From Sphaerisporangium melleum (GTDB lineage: Bacteria; Actinomycetota; Actinomycetes; Streptosporangiales; Streptosporangiaceae), in the NCBI RefSeq assembly GCF_014646695.1, contig NZ_BMNT01000035.1, positions 43,097 through 107,096 on the forward strand: a stretch of DNA of 64,000 bases, read 5' to 3'. A model generated the notes under the pieces. The model was given only the letters and a program-made list of their open reading frames with translations. It was not told the origin of the DNA and did no database searches. Below are positions 26,373 to 33,864 of this stretch, one piece after another. Position numbers and translations under genes: made by a program. The stretch's first letter is position 1. Every line of letters starts with the position of its first letter.

Positions 26373-27338
26373 ATGGACAGCGGGACGGTGCTCGTCCTCG
26401 CCGAAGAGGACGACCCCCAAGTGCGGCACGTCACACTCGCGTTGGCCGAACGAGGCGCGCGAACGCTCATTTTCGACCCGGGCCGGTTGCCCGGCACCGC
26501 GCGGCTCTCGGTCGCGCTGGACCCCTCGGGGGCGGCGCGGCGCACGCTGGTGACCCGGGAGGAGCGCTTCGATCTCGACCGGCTCACCTCGGTCTGGTTC
26601 CGCCGGCCGGGACCGGCAGGCGACGGGCCGCCCGGCTGGGGCGGCGCGCCGCTGGAGGGGTTCACCTCCGACGTGTGGGACACCCTGACCTGCCCGGTCG
26701 TACCGGCCTCACGCTCGGTGATCCTGCGCTCCCGGCGCAGGCTCCACCAGCTCTCGCTCGCCGGCCGGCTGGGCTTCACCCTGCCGTCCACCCTGGTCAG
26801 CACCGACCGCGGCGAGGTGCTGGACTTCTACCTCGCCCACCGGGGGCAGATCGTCACCCAGGTGCTGGACCGGCCGTGGGACGTCGCCGAGCCCGCCCCG
26901 CCCGCCGAGACCCCGGCCCTCCCCCGCCAGAACGGCGCGGCGGCCTTTCCGCTGGCCGCCCAGGCGAACGTCCCGTGCGAGGTGGCGCTGCGGGTGATCG
27001 TCGCGGGTTCCCGGGTGTTCGCGGCGGAGATCCGCTCCGGCACCGATGGGCGGCGGCTGTGGCCGCACAAGCTGCCCGGAGATGTGCGCCGCAGGTGCCT
27101 GCGCCTGATGCGCAGGCTCGGGTTGTCGTTCGGCGCGATCGACCTGCGGCTGACCCCGGAAGGCCGTCACGTCTTCCTCCAGGCCGACCCCGCGGGCGGT
27201 TTCCTGCTGATCGAGCAGATCACCGCCATGCCCATCACCCAGGCCCTCTGCGACCTGCTCCTCACCCCGCGCCCACTCGATCGGGACCCGTCGTCTCAGC
27301 GGAGGCACGCGGCGGAGCGGGACGATTCATCTCCTTGA
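26373..27338 (+). CDS. ATP-grasp protein of the MvdD/TgmB type
   Basis: 321 residues. The pre-ATP-grasp domain contains VWFRRPGPAG, like the WxRRP motif of graspetide ligases (MvdC/D, TgmB). It is followed by SRRRLHQLSLAGRLGFTLPS, QANVPCEVALRVIVAGSRVF, the LRRLGLSFGAIDLRL strand and the C-terminal FLQADPAGGFLLIEQ in place of the usual metal-binding N-P-x-G. Such enzymes form omega-ester/amide links in ribosomal peptides. Here Ala replaces the usual Asn/Glu region (QADPAGGFL), so activity is unsure. No precursor peptide or methyltransferase is adjacent. Start ATG 26373 after GGAG. Confidence 0.6.
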   Translation: MDSGTVLVLAEEDDPQVRHVTLALAERGARTLIFDPGRLPGTARLSVALDPSGAARRTLVTREERFDLDRLTSVWFRRPGPAGDGPPGWGGAPLEGFTSDVWDTLTCPVVPASRSVILRSRRRLHQLSLAGRLGFTLPSTLVSTDRGEVLDFYLAHRGQIVTQVLDRPWDVAEPAPPAETPALPRQNGAAAFPLAAQANVPCEVALRVIVAGSRVFAAEIRSGTDGRRLWPHKLPGDVRRRCLRLMRRLGLSFGAIDLRLTPEGRHVFLQADPAGGFLLIEQITAMPITQALCDLLLTPRPLDRDPSSQRRHAAERDDSSP

Positions 27339-27433
27339 TCCGTTACTCGGCTCTGTACGGACCGCGGCACGAGGCCGGGCATGCTCGAGTGCCGGCGATG
27401 GCACGGCCGCGTTCGACGGAGGTGAGCCGATAG

Positions 27434-27916
27434 ATGAGGGTCGTGGAGGTGGGTGACGGGCGGATCGAGGGGGTGCTGACGTATGTCGAGCACGAGTACG
27501 GCTTCTCCTTCGAGCCGGGGAGCCCCGCCGATCTCGCCCGTGCCGTTGGCGGCGAGGGTGTTACGAGTGTCACCATCGGCACTCTTCAGATCGAGGTGGG
27601 AGTTTCGTCGCGGCGTGCCCTCTATGTCTGGGGTTATCACCCGCGCTCTCTCTGGGAGGAGGTCTCCCTGTCGCCGCCGGCCGCCAAGCCGGGGGCGGTG
27701 ATCCTGGATCCGGACGAGCCGTTCGAGATGGGGGTCTCGGAAGCCCTGGCCGCGGTGGGCGAGTGGCCGACAGCGTACGACCCCGCCTGCGGCTGGCTCC
27801 GTATCGCTCCCGACGGCGCAGACGATGAGCGCACCGAGGTGGCCACGGGCGTGGTGCTGGGGCGGAGAGGACGGGAACTGCACTCCGTCTGGCTCCAGCC
27901 GTTCTTCGAAGCGTGA
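27434..27916 (+). CDS. Hypothetical protein
   Basis: 160 residues, acidic, no membrane segment, no motif I recognise. It begins MRVVEVGDGRIEGVL after a strong GGAGGTGA site. The middle contains YVWGYHPRSLWEEVSL. It may be translated with the ATP-grasp gene 95 bp upstream on the same strand, but a functional link is only positional. Confidence 0.6.
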   Translation: MRVVEVGDGRIEGVLTYVEHEYGFSFEPGSPADLARAVGGEGVTSVTIGTLQIEVGVSSRRALYVWGYHPRSLWEEVSLSPPAAKPGAVILDPDEPFEMGVSEALAAVGEWPTAYDPACGWLRIAPDGADDERTEVATGVVLGRRGRELHSVWLQPFFEA

Positions 27917-27986
27917 CCCCGGTCCGCGTCCATCCGTCAGTGGTCGCAGTGCGGCGGCTCGCCGGTGCTTCTAGCCGACGTGCTCG

Positions 27987-28754
27987 TCAGCGCGCGGGGA
28001 GGGTGGGGTGGGGCGGCCAGGGGCCGGGGGCGAGCATGTCGTTGGTGATGGCCCAGCGCTCGTGGTCCTCCCAGGCGCCGTCGACGTACAGCAGGGCGGG
28101 TGCCAGCCCCTCGAAGCGGAAGCCGTGGCGTTCCACCAGCTTCAGCGAAGGCGTGTTGCCGGGTTGGATCTGAGCCTCCAGGCGGTGCAGCCGCAGTTGG
28201 CCGAACGCGTAGTGCAGCACCAGGTCGAGGCCCTCGGACATGTAGCCCTGCCCGGCATAGGGCACGAAGGCGGCGTAGGCCAGTGAGCCGTTCTGGTAGC
28301 GGCCCCGGATGATGCTGTTGATGTTGACCGTGCCGGCGACGGCGCCGGTGTCGCGCACGCAGATCAGCAGGGACTGGGCGTTCTCGTGGTCGTACCGCGC
28401 GAGGTAGGCGTCGAAGTCCTCCGGGGTGCGCGGCAGGACGACCCACGGATGGTGCAGGTCGAGACTCGCCCGGGTGAGCGCGATGAACTCGTCGCGGTCG
28501 CCCGCTGTGAGGGGGCGCAGTGTCACCCGCGAGTCGTCCTGTCCCCGGCCCGCCAGGAACTCCTCGACCCCCGCCGCCGTCCGCGCGGTCCCCTCCGCGA
28601 CATCACCCTGAACCATGAGGGAACGGTACCGCTCCGGCCGGGTGCGCAGGACGTCGGAGATGTCGTGTCCGCCCCCTGGCGTCGCTTCACCAGGCGCGCG
28701 GCGATCCCCGACGGTCGCGGGTGAAAGGTCGCGAGACGGGTCATCGGGCGACAT
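27987..28754 (-). CDS. RimJ/RimL-type GNAT acetyltransferase
   Basis: 255 residues. The GNAT domain starts near residue 75 (VTLRPLTAGDRDEFIALTRAS) with TVNINSIIRG, YAAFVPYAGQGYMSEGLDL and RLHRLEAQIQPGNTPSLKLV. It resembles ribosomal-protein alanine acetyltransferases. The first ~70 residues are not conserved-looking; an internal ATG at 28616 is an alternative start. No Shine-Dalgarno at either. Divergent from the expansin-like gene. Confidence 0.83.
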   Translation of the reverse strand: MSPDDPSRDLSPATVGDRRAPGEATPGGGHDISDVLRTRPERYRSLMVQGDVAEGTARTAAGVEEFLAGRGQDDSRVTLRPLTAGDRDEFIALTRASLDLHHPWVVLPRTPEDFDAYLARYDHENAQSLLICVRDTGAVAGTVNINSIIRGRYQNGSLAYAAFVPYAGQGYMSEGLDLVLHYAFGQLRLHRLEAQIQPGNTPSLKLVERHGFRFEGLAPALLYVDGAWEDHERWAITNDMLAPGPWPPHPTLPAR

Positions 28755-28824
28755 GGTGGTTCGCCGTACCCGGAGCCCCTGATTTCGCTAGCGTCGCTTG
28801 AGTCCCGTTGGAGAGGAACCTCGG

Positions 28825-29511
28825 ATGCGACGACTCCCGTTCGTGCTCGCCGCCGTGCCGGCCGCGGTCTCGCTTCTCGCCTCGCCGGTCTGCGCGCAAG
28901 CCGCCGGGCACGGCATCGCGGGTGTCAAGGGCCAGGCGACCTTCTACGACCTACGGTCCGGGGGCGGCAACTGCTCCTACCTCACGCCTCCGGCAGACGG
29001 GCTCTACGTCGCGCTCTCCCCCGGCGAGTACGCGGGCGGCGCCGCCTGCGGCGGATACCTGGACGTCACCGGGCCGCGCGGTACCGTCCGGGTCAAGGTG
29101 GTGGACCAGTGCCCGGAATGCCGGAAAGGTCAGCTCGACCTGAGCCGTAAGGGCTTCGCCCGGGTCGCGGATCCCGGCAAAGGCCTGGCCAGAGTGACCT
29201 ACCGCCCGGTCCGGGATCCGCGAGTCGGCGCGCCGCTCTCCTTCCGGGTCAAGGAAGGGTCGTCGCGGTGGTGGCTGGGGCTGCTGGTGATCGACCACGG
29301 CAACCCGCTCACCTCGGTCGAGGTACGAGGCGCCGGCGGGGTGTGGCACAAGCTCGCCCGCACCGACTACAACTACTGGATCGCCTCGTCGGGTGCGGGC
29401 AAGGGGCCGCTCACCGTCAGGGTGACCGACTCCCGTGGCCACCGGGCCATCGCCAAGCGGGTGCGGCTCGCACCGGCGGTGACCCAGCGGACCACGGCCA
29501 CGATGTACTGA
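28825..29511 (+). CDS. Secreted bacterial expansin-like protein (EXLX/YoaJ type)
   Basis: 228 residues. Signal peptide MRRLPFVLAAVPAAVSLLAS ending near ...CAQA. The double-psi beta-barrel follows with GQATFYDLRSGGGNCSY, then VKVVDQCPECRKGQLDLS, holding the conserved Asp of bacterial expansins. The second domain (about 130-225) carries aromatic residues (SSRWWLGLLVID, TDYNYW), consistent with carbohydrate binding. Expansins loosen cellulose or cell-wall networks without hydrolysis. The ATG at 28825 follows GGAGAGGA; an upstream in-frame start at 28798 would spoil the signal peptide. Confidence 0.88.
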   Translation: MRRLPFVLAAVPAAVSLLASPVCAQAAGHGIAGVKGQATFYDLRSGGGNCSYLTPPADGLYVALSPGEYAGGAACGGYLDVTGPRGTVRVKVVDQCPECRKGQLDLSRKGFARVADPGKGLARVTYRPVRDPRVGAPLSFRVKEGSSRWWLGLLVIDHGNPLTSVEVRGAGGVWHKLARTDYNYWIASSGAGKGPLTVRVTDSRGHRAIAKRVRLAPAVTQRTTATMY

Positions 29512-29586
29512 ACGCCCGTGACCCGAGCGCCGTCGCTCCGGACGCGGGACCGGAACGCCGTCAGCCGGGAGCGCGAGGGGCCGCGC

Positions 29587-29621
29587 TCGCCCGGCGACGT
29601 CGATCCGTGATCGCCGGGCGA
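29587..29621. terminator. Perfect 11-bp stem-loop between convergent genes
   Basis: TCGCCCGGCGA (29587-29597) pairs exactly with TCGCCGGGCGA (29611-29621). It lies between the expansin-like gene and the convergent ABC permease, within a stretch with imperfect direct repeats (CGGGxCCGGxxCGCCGTCAG at about 29547 and 29645). Confidence 0.55.
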
Positions 29622-29658
29622 AGCGCCGCCATCGACCGGGACGCGGGCCGGAGCGCCG

Positions 29659-31383
29659 TCAGTCGGGGCGCGGGGCCGGGTCGGCGGTGACCGAGCGCAG
29701 CAGGGGGCGGCTCGCGGCGCCTGCGGCGATCACTCCGGCGAACCCCGCGACGACGCAGACCAGCAGGGTCAGCGCCCCCGTCCCGCTCATGGTGAGCCGG
29801 GCGAAGGGCAGCGCACAGCACACCCCTGCGGCGATCGAGCCGCCGCCCATCACCGTCAGCGGGACGAGCGTCTCCAGCAGGCGTGCCCGATCGAGCACCG
29901 CCAGATCGGTGCCGGCCAGGCGCAGCAACGCGTAGGTCTGCCGCCGGTCCAGGATCGACGAGGCCGCCGTGATGCCCGCGCTCACGATCGCCACCAGGAA
30001 GGACACCACCAGGACGATGAGCGTGCCGGTCCTGATGTCGCGCAGCAGCCAGGCCGTCATCGGGTCGTTCTCGATCGACAGAGACGCGCTCGGGGTGAGC
30101 AGGCCGATGAACCCGGCCACGAAGCCGGTCAGCGCGACCCCGCTCACCGTGCGCCAGGCCGACCTTGGGTCATCGACGAGGCGCCGCCCGGCGAGCAGCG
30201 CCGCCGGGCGGCGCGCGGTCGCGGCGGTGATCCGGCCGATGACACCGACCACCCAGGGACCGGCGAGGTTGACGGCGAGGAACGCCGCGCTCAGCACGGC
30301 CACGACGACGGTCAGGCTCACCCCGGCGCCCAGGAGCGGCGTCGCGGCCAGGCACGCGATCAGCACGAGCACGCGGACGAACCGCATCCCGGGCGGGGTC
30401 TGCCGCCTGGCCACGCCCAGCGGGCCGACCACGACCCGCCGCAGGCCCACCACCGCCGACAGGCCGACCAGCAGCGGGACGGCGAGCAGCACCGCGCCGA
30501 CCGGGAGCACGCCCGGCCAGATGTCGGAGGCGAACCAGCCACCCCCGGCGATCCGCACCCCGGTGAGCGGCCAGATGGCGGCCGCGTACAGCAGCAGCCC
30601 GCACAGCGCCCCGGCCAGCGCCGTGACCACGGCCTCCGCGACGGTCATCGCGACGACCTGGCCAGGGGTCGCGCCCACCAGGCGCAGGGACGACAGACGG
30701 CGGTCGCGCCGGGCGACGGTGAGCCGGGCCGCCGCGCCCCCGAAGACCAGCAGCGGCACGACCATCAGGACGCTCGCGACCGCCGCCAGCGCCTGGTAGG
30801 CGGTCGCGTCGGAGGACGGGGCACCGGTGAGATCGGCGACCTTGGAGGCGGACGGGCCGAGCCGGTAGTCCCCCTTCCACTGGGCGGTCATGATCGCCTC
30901 GCCGGGGGTGTGCCCGGCGAGGGCGACCAGCTCTCCGGGGTGGACGAGCGCCTCGTCGCCGATCGTCCCGGCCCGTCTGCCGGGCACGCGTGCGGCGACC
31001 GAGGGATCGTCCGCGGCGAGCTCGGCCAGCGCGGGCGACAACAGCACCTCCCCCGGCGCGGGCAGGCGAGGTACTCCGGGAGGAAGGGCGAGGCCCGGCG
31101 CGAGCACGGCGAGGTGCACCACGGTGAGCGCCCGGTCGCCGACGAAGCCGGTGCGGACGGCCTGCACCGCGCGGGCCTGCCCGGTCTCGGTACCGGTGAG
31201 CGGCACGGGGTTGCGCCAGGCGCCGCGCTCGGCCCGGCCGGCGAAGGCGAAGTTGACCGCGACCGCGAACAGCAGCAGCGCCGTGGACACGGCCACCGCG
31301 GCCAGGGTCAGCGACGAGCCGAGCAGGCCCCGCCGGCCCCCGCCGCGCAGCAGCCGCCAGGTGAGGTCGAACAGGCTCCTCAT
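29659..31383 (-). CDS. FtsX/MacB-type ABC transporter permease
   Basis: 574 residues with two FtsX-like halves. An N-terminal anchor (LTLAAVAVSTALLLFAVAVNFAF) is followed by a large extracytoplasmic domain, then several membrane spans, and a second set to the C-terminus. Actinobacterial single-polypeptide layout. It exports lipids, peptides or antibiotics from the outer membrane leaflet, driven by the upstream ATPase. The ATG at 31383 overlaps the ATPase stop by ATGA; the much longer open frame further upstream is antisense to other genes. Confidence 0.86.
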   Translation of the reverse strand: MRSLFDLTWRLLRGGGRRGLLGSSLTLAAVAVSTALLLFAVAVNFAFAGRAERGAWRNPVPLTGTETGQARAVQAVRTGFVGDRALTVVHLAVLAPGLALPPGVPRLPAPGEVLLSPALAELAADDPSVAARVPGRRAGTIGDEALVHPGELVALAGHTPGEAIMTAQWKGDYRLGPSASKVADLTGAPSSDATAYQALAAVASVLMVVPLLVFGGAAARLTVARRDRRLSSLRLVGATPGQVVAMTVAEAVVTALAGALCGLLLYAAAIWPLTGVRIAGGGWFASDIWPGVLPVGAVLLAVPLLVGLSAVVGLRRVVVGPLGVARRQTPPGMRFVRVLVLIACLAATPLLGAGVSLTVVVAVLSAAFLAVNLAGPWVVGVIGRITAATARRPAALLAGRRLVDDPRSAWRTVSGVALTGFVAGFIGLLTPSASLSIENDPMTAWLLRDIRTGTLIVLVVSFLVAIVSAGITAASSILDRRQTYALLRLAGTDLAVLDRARLLETLVPLTVMGGGSIAAGVCCALPFARLTMSGTGALTLLVCVVAGFAGVIAAGAASRPLLRSVTADPAPRPD

Positions 31384-32096
31384 CGCCCCTCCGTCCCCGC
31401 CATTGAAGCAGGCGCGGGGGTGGCATAGGGGAGGACGCGGCCGTCGCGGACCTCGATGACGTGGTCGCACCAGCGGGCCACCTGGGGGTCGTGGGTCACC
31501 ACGACCAGGGACGCGTCGTTGTGCCGGGTCGCCTCGACCAGCAGGCGCATCGTCTCGTGCCCGGTGGCCTGGTCCAGCGCGCCGGTGGGCTCGTCGGCGA
31601 ACACCACCGCGGGACGGACGACCAGCGCGCGGGCGATGGCCACCCGCTGGGCCTGCCCGCCGGACAGTTCGCCCGGCCGCCTGCCCTCCATGCCGGCCAG
31701 GCCGAGCGGCCCGAACCACTCCCGGGCCCGCCGGACGGCCTGGCCGCGTGGCAGGCCGCCGAGCATGAGCGGCAGCGCGATGTTCTCGTCCGCCGGCAGT
31801 TCGGGCAGGAGCTGGCCGAACTGGAACACGAAGCCGAAGCGGGTGCGCCGCAGCGCGCTGCGCCTGCGCTCGCCCAGCCGGTCGATGCGCTCTCCCAGCA
31901 GGTGGACCTCGCCGGAGTCCGGCTTCATGATCCCGGCCAGGCAGTGCAGCAGAGTGGACTTTCCCGAGCCGCTCGGCCCCATGATGGCCAGGGCCTCGCC
32001 CCGGTGGATCACCAGGTCGACGCCGGCGAGGGCGACAGTGGGCCCGAAGCTCTTCCGGAGGCCCGTCCCGGACAGGACGACGGTCTGCGATGACAT
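31380..32096 (-). CDS. MacB/LolD-type ABC transporter ATPase
   Basis: 238 residues. Walker A GPSGSGKST (about 41-49), Q-loop FQFGQLLPELPADENI, signature LSGGQAQRVAIARAL, Walker B AVVFADEPTGALDQ and VVTHDPQVA. The DEPTGALD form is typical of MacB/LolD/BceA ATPases. Pairs with the FtsX permease. Divergent from a response regulator 148 bp away, as in bacitracin-type detoxification modules. Confidence 0.93.
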   Translation of the reverse strand: MSSQTVVLSGTGLRKSFGPTVALAGVDLVIHRGEALAIMGPSGSGKSTLLHCLAGIMKPDSGEVHLLGERIDRLGERRRSALRRTRFGFVFQFGQLLPELPADENIALPLMLGGLPRGQAVRRAREWFGPLGLAGMEGRRPGELSGGQAQRVAIARALVVRPAVVFADEPTGALDQATGHETMRLLVEATRHNDASLVVVTHDPQVARWCDHVIEVRDGRVLPYATPAPASMAGTEGR

Positions 32097-32244
32097 GCGA
32101 GAAGCGTCCCGCGCGCCCGGCCTCCGCCGGATCGGCCGGTCGCCGGATCAGCGGCCGGACCGGTCGGCCGAAAGGACGATTCCGCGGGCTCCGAACCGCC
32201 GGTGCGGGTCCGAGGAGTGCCGCATCGCTGGCAGAATCGGGCGG

Positions 32245-32889
32245 GTGAGGGTGCTCGTCGCGGATGACCAGGAACTCGTGCGAACCGGCTTCCAGATGAT
32301 CCTCGACGCCCAGCCCGGCATCGAGGTGGTCGCGGCGGTCGCCGACGGCGTCGCCGCCGTCGAGCAGGCCCGGCTGCTGCGGCCCGACGTCTGCCTGCTG
32401 GACATCAGGATGCCCCGGCTGGACGGGCTGGAGGTCACCCGCATCCTGGCCGGTCCCGGCGTGCCCGACCCGATGCGGGTGGTCATCGTCACCACCTTCG
32501 ACCTGGACGAGTACGTGTACGGGGCGCTGCGCGCGGGCGCGTGCGGGTTCCTGCTCAAGGACAGCGGCCCCACCCTGCTGATCGAGGCGGTGCGCGCCGC
32601 GGCCAACGGTGACGCCCTGGTCTCGCCGTCGATCACCGTGCGGCTGCTGTCGCACCTGGCCGGGCCGATGCCCGCGCCGTCCCGGCCGCTGCGCGAGCCG
32701 CTGACCGAGCGCGAGCTGGACGTCGTACGCCTGGTCGCGCGGGGCCGCACCAACCAGGAGGTCGGCGGGGAGCTGTTCATCTCGCTGTCCACCGTCAAGA
32801 CGCACATGGCGAGCATCCAGACCAAGCTCGGCGCGCGTAACCGGGTCGAGGTCGCCGCCTGGGCCTGGGAGACCGGCGTCGTCCGCTGA
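32245..32889 (+). CDS. NarL/LuxR-type response regulator without adjacent kinase
   Basis: 214 residues from GTG 32245. Receiver VRVLVADDQELVRTG, phosphoacceptor Asp53 (CLLDIRMPR), TTFDLDEY, LLKDSGPT; LuxR HTH LTERELDVVRLVARGRTNQE and ISLSTVKTHMASIQTKL. It is divergent from the MacB-type transporter and probably controls it. No histidine kinase gene lies next to it in this window. Upstream in-frame sequence belongs to the transporter's promoter side and is not coding. Confidence 0.92.
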   Translation: MRVLVADDQELVRTGFQMILDAQPGIEVVAAVADGVAAVEQARLLRPDVCLLDIRMPRLDGLEVTRILAGPGVPDPMRVVIVTTFDLDEYVYGALRAGACGFLLKDSGPTLLIEAVRAAANGDALVSPSITVRLLSHLAGPMPAPSRPLREPLTERELDVVRLVARGRTNQEVGGELFISLSTVKTHMASIQTKLGARNRVEVAAWAWETGVVR

Positions 32890-33186
32890 GCCTCGCAGCC
32901 CCGGACCCACCCGGCCCTCACCTCCCGGCCCGCTCTGCACCTCCTGGCCCTGTGTGACCTGAGCCTGCCGCCCCACCCGACCATGCCTTTCTGCCCTGCC
33001 TGACCTGGGCCTTCTGGTGGCGCGGGGCGTGCTCGTGCGGAGCGGGGGGCACATCTGGGGGAGATCCTGGATCTTCTTCGTCGCCGCGCCGATTAGCGGA
33101 GAGGTCCGCTGGATAGGAGTGAGTCAGGCGTCGCGCTATGTCGCAGACGAACCACGACTTTCAGCGCATGCCGGGGGGAGACACAC
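32890..33186. other. 297-bp gap before the DUF4328-like gene
   Basis: Pyrimidine-biased start, then a more normal stretch. A strong GGGGGGAG ribosome site precedes the downstream ATG. I see no gene or clear terminator. Confidence 0.4.
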
Positions 33187-33864
33187 ATGCGCTATGCCCG
33201 ATCGGCACTGAGCAGGTCAGCGGCCGGCGTCTACCTGGCGCTCGCCGCCCAGATCGCCACCTTCGCCTGCCTGGTCGTCTTCGAGGAGGCGCGGGGCAAG
33301 CAGCTCGCGCGGCAGGTGGCCCGGCTCGGCGGTGACCCGGACGCGCCCGGCGCGAAGGCCGTCACCGGCGCGATGTCGTGGTTCGCCGTGCTGGTCCTGC
33401 TGGTCGTCGCGACCACCGTGGCCGCCGGCTGCTCGTACTTCGCCTGGCTGCGCCGCGCGGGCGCGACCCCTCGCATGATCGCCATCGCGTGGTTCGTGCC
33501 GGTGCTCAACCTGGCCGCGCCCGCGCTGCTCCTGCACGCCCTCCGGCAGGACGCCGGGCTGCGGGAGGGCCGGCGGCGCCCCTGGCTGGTGCTGCTGGCC
33601 GTGTGGTGGGCGTGCTGCCTGGCCATGGTGTTCCTGCTCATCGTGCGGCCGCCGTTCGCGCACGCCCCGCACGGCGGCACCCTGACCGGTCTCGGCCCGG
33701 CCGAGCTGGTGGTGGCGGTGGTCGCCGCGCTGCTGTGCGCGGCGACCGTCAAGGAGGTCACCCAGGCGCGGGTCAGCGCCCGCCCTTCCTCGATCGCCCA
33801 CTCTCTGAAGCTGCTGCCCGCCCTGCGCTCCCTTCCCCGGCACACCTATCCGGCCGGGGAATGA
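33187..33864 (+). CDS. DUF4328-like membrane protein
   Basis: 225 residues with four or five membrane segments. AWFVPVLNLAAPALLLHALRQ is the hallmark of DUF4328 proteins (W-x-VP-x-x-NL-x-x-P). Function unknown. A strong Shine-Dalgarno (GGGGGGAG) precedes the ATG. Its last 92 bp overlap, tail to tail, the end of dnaE2 on the other strand. Confidence 0.75.
   Translation: MRYARSALSRSAAGVYLALAAQIATFACLVVFEEARGKQLARQVARLGGDPDAPGAKAVTGAMSWFAVLVLLVVATTVAAGCSYFAWLRRAGATPRMIAIAWFVPVLNLAAPALLLHALRQDAGLREGRRRPWLVLLAVWWACCLAMVFLLIVRPPFAHAPHGGTLTGLGPAELVVAVVAALLCAATVKEVTQARVSARPSSIAHSLKLLPALRSLPRHTYPAGE

Noticed and set aside
31456..32244. Upstream extension of the response-regulator frame
   Set aside because: It is antisense to the MacB-type ATPase and Arg/Ser-rich; the receiver domain begins exactly at GTG 32245.
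31384..33054. N-terminal extension of the ABC permease frame up to 33054
   Set aside because: It runs antisense to the response regulator and through the ATPase gene; ATG 31383 overlaps the ATPase stop by ATGA.
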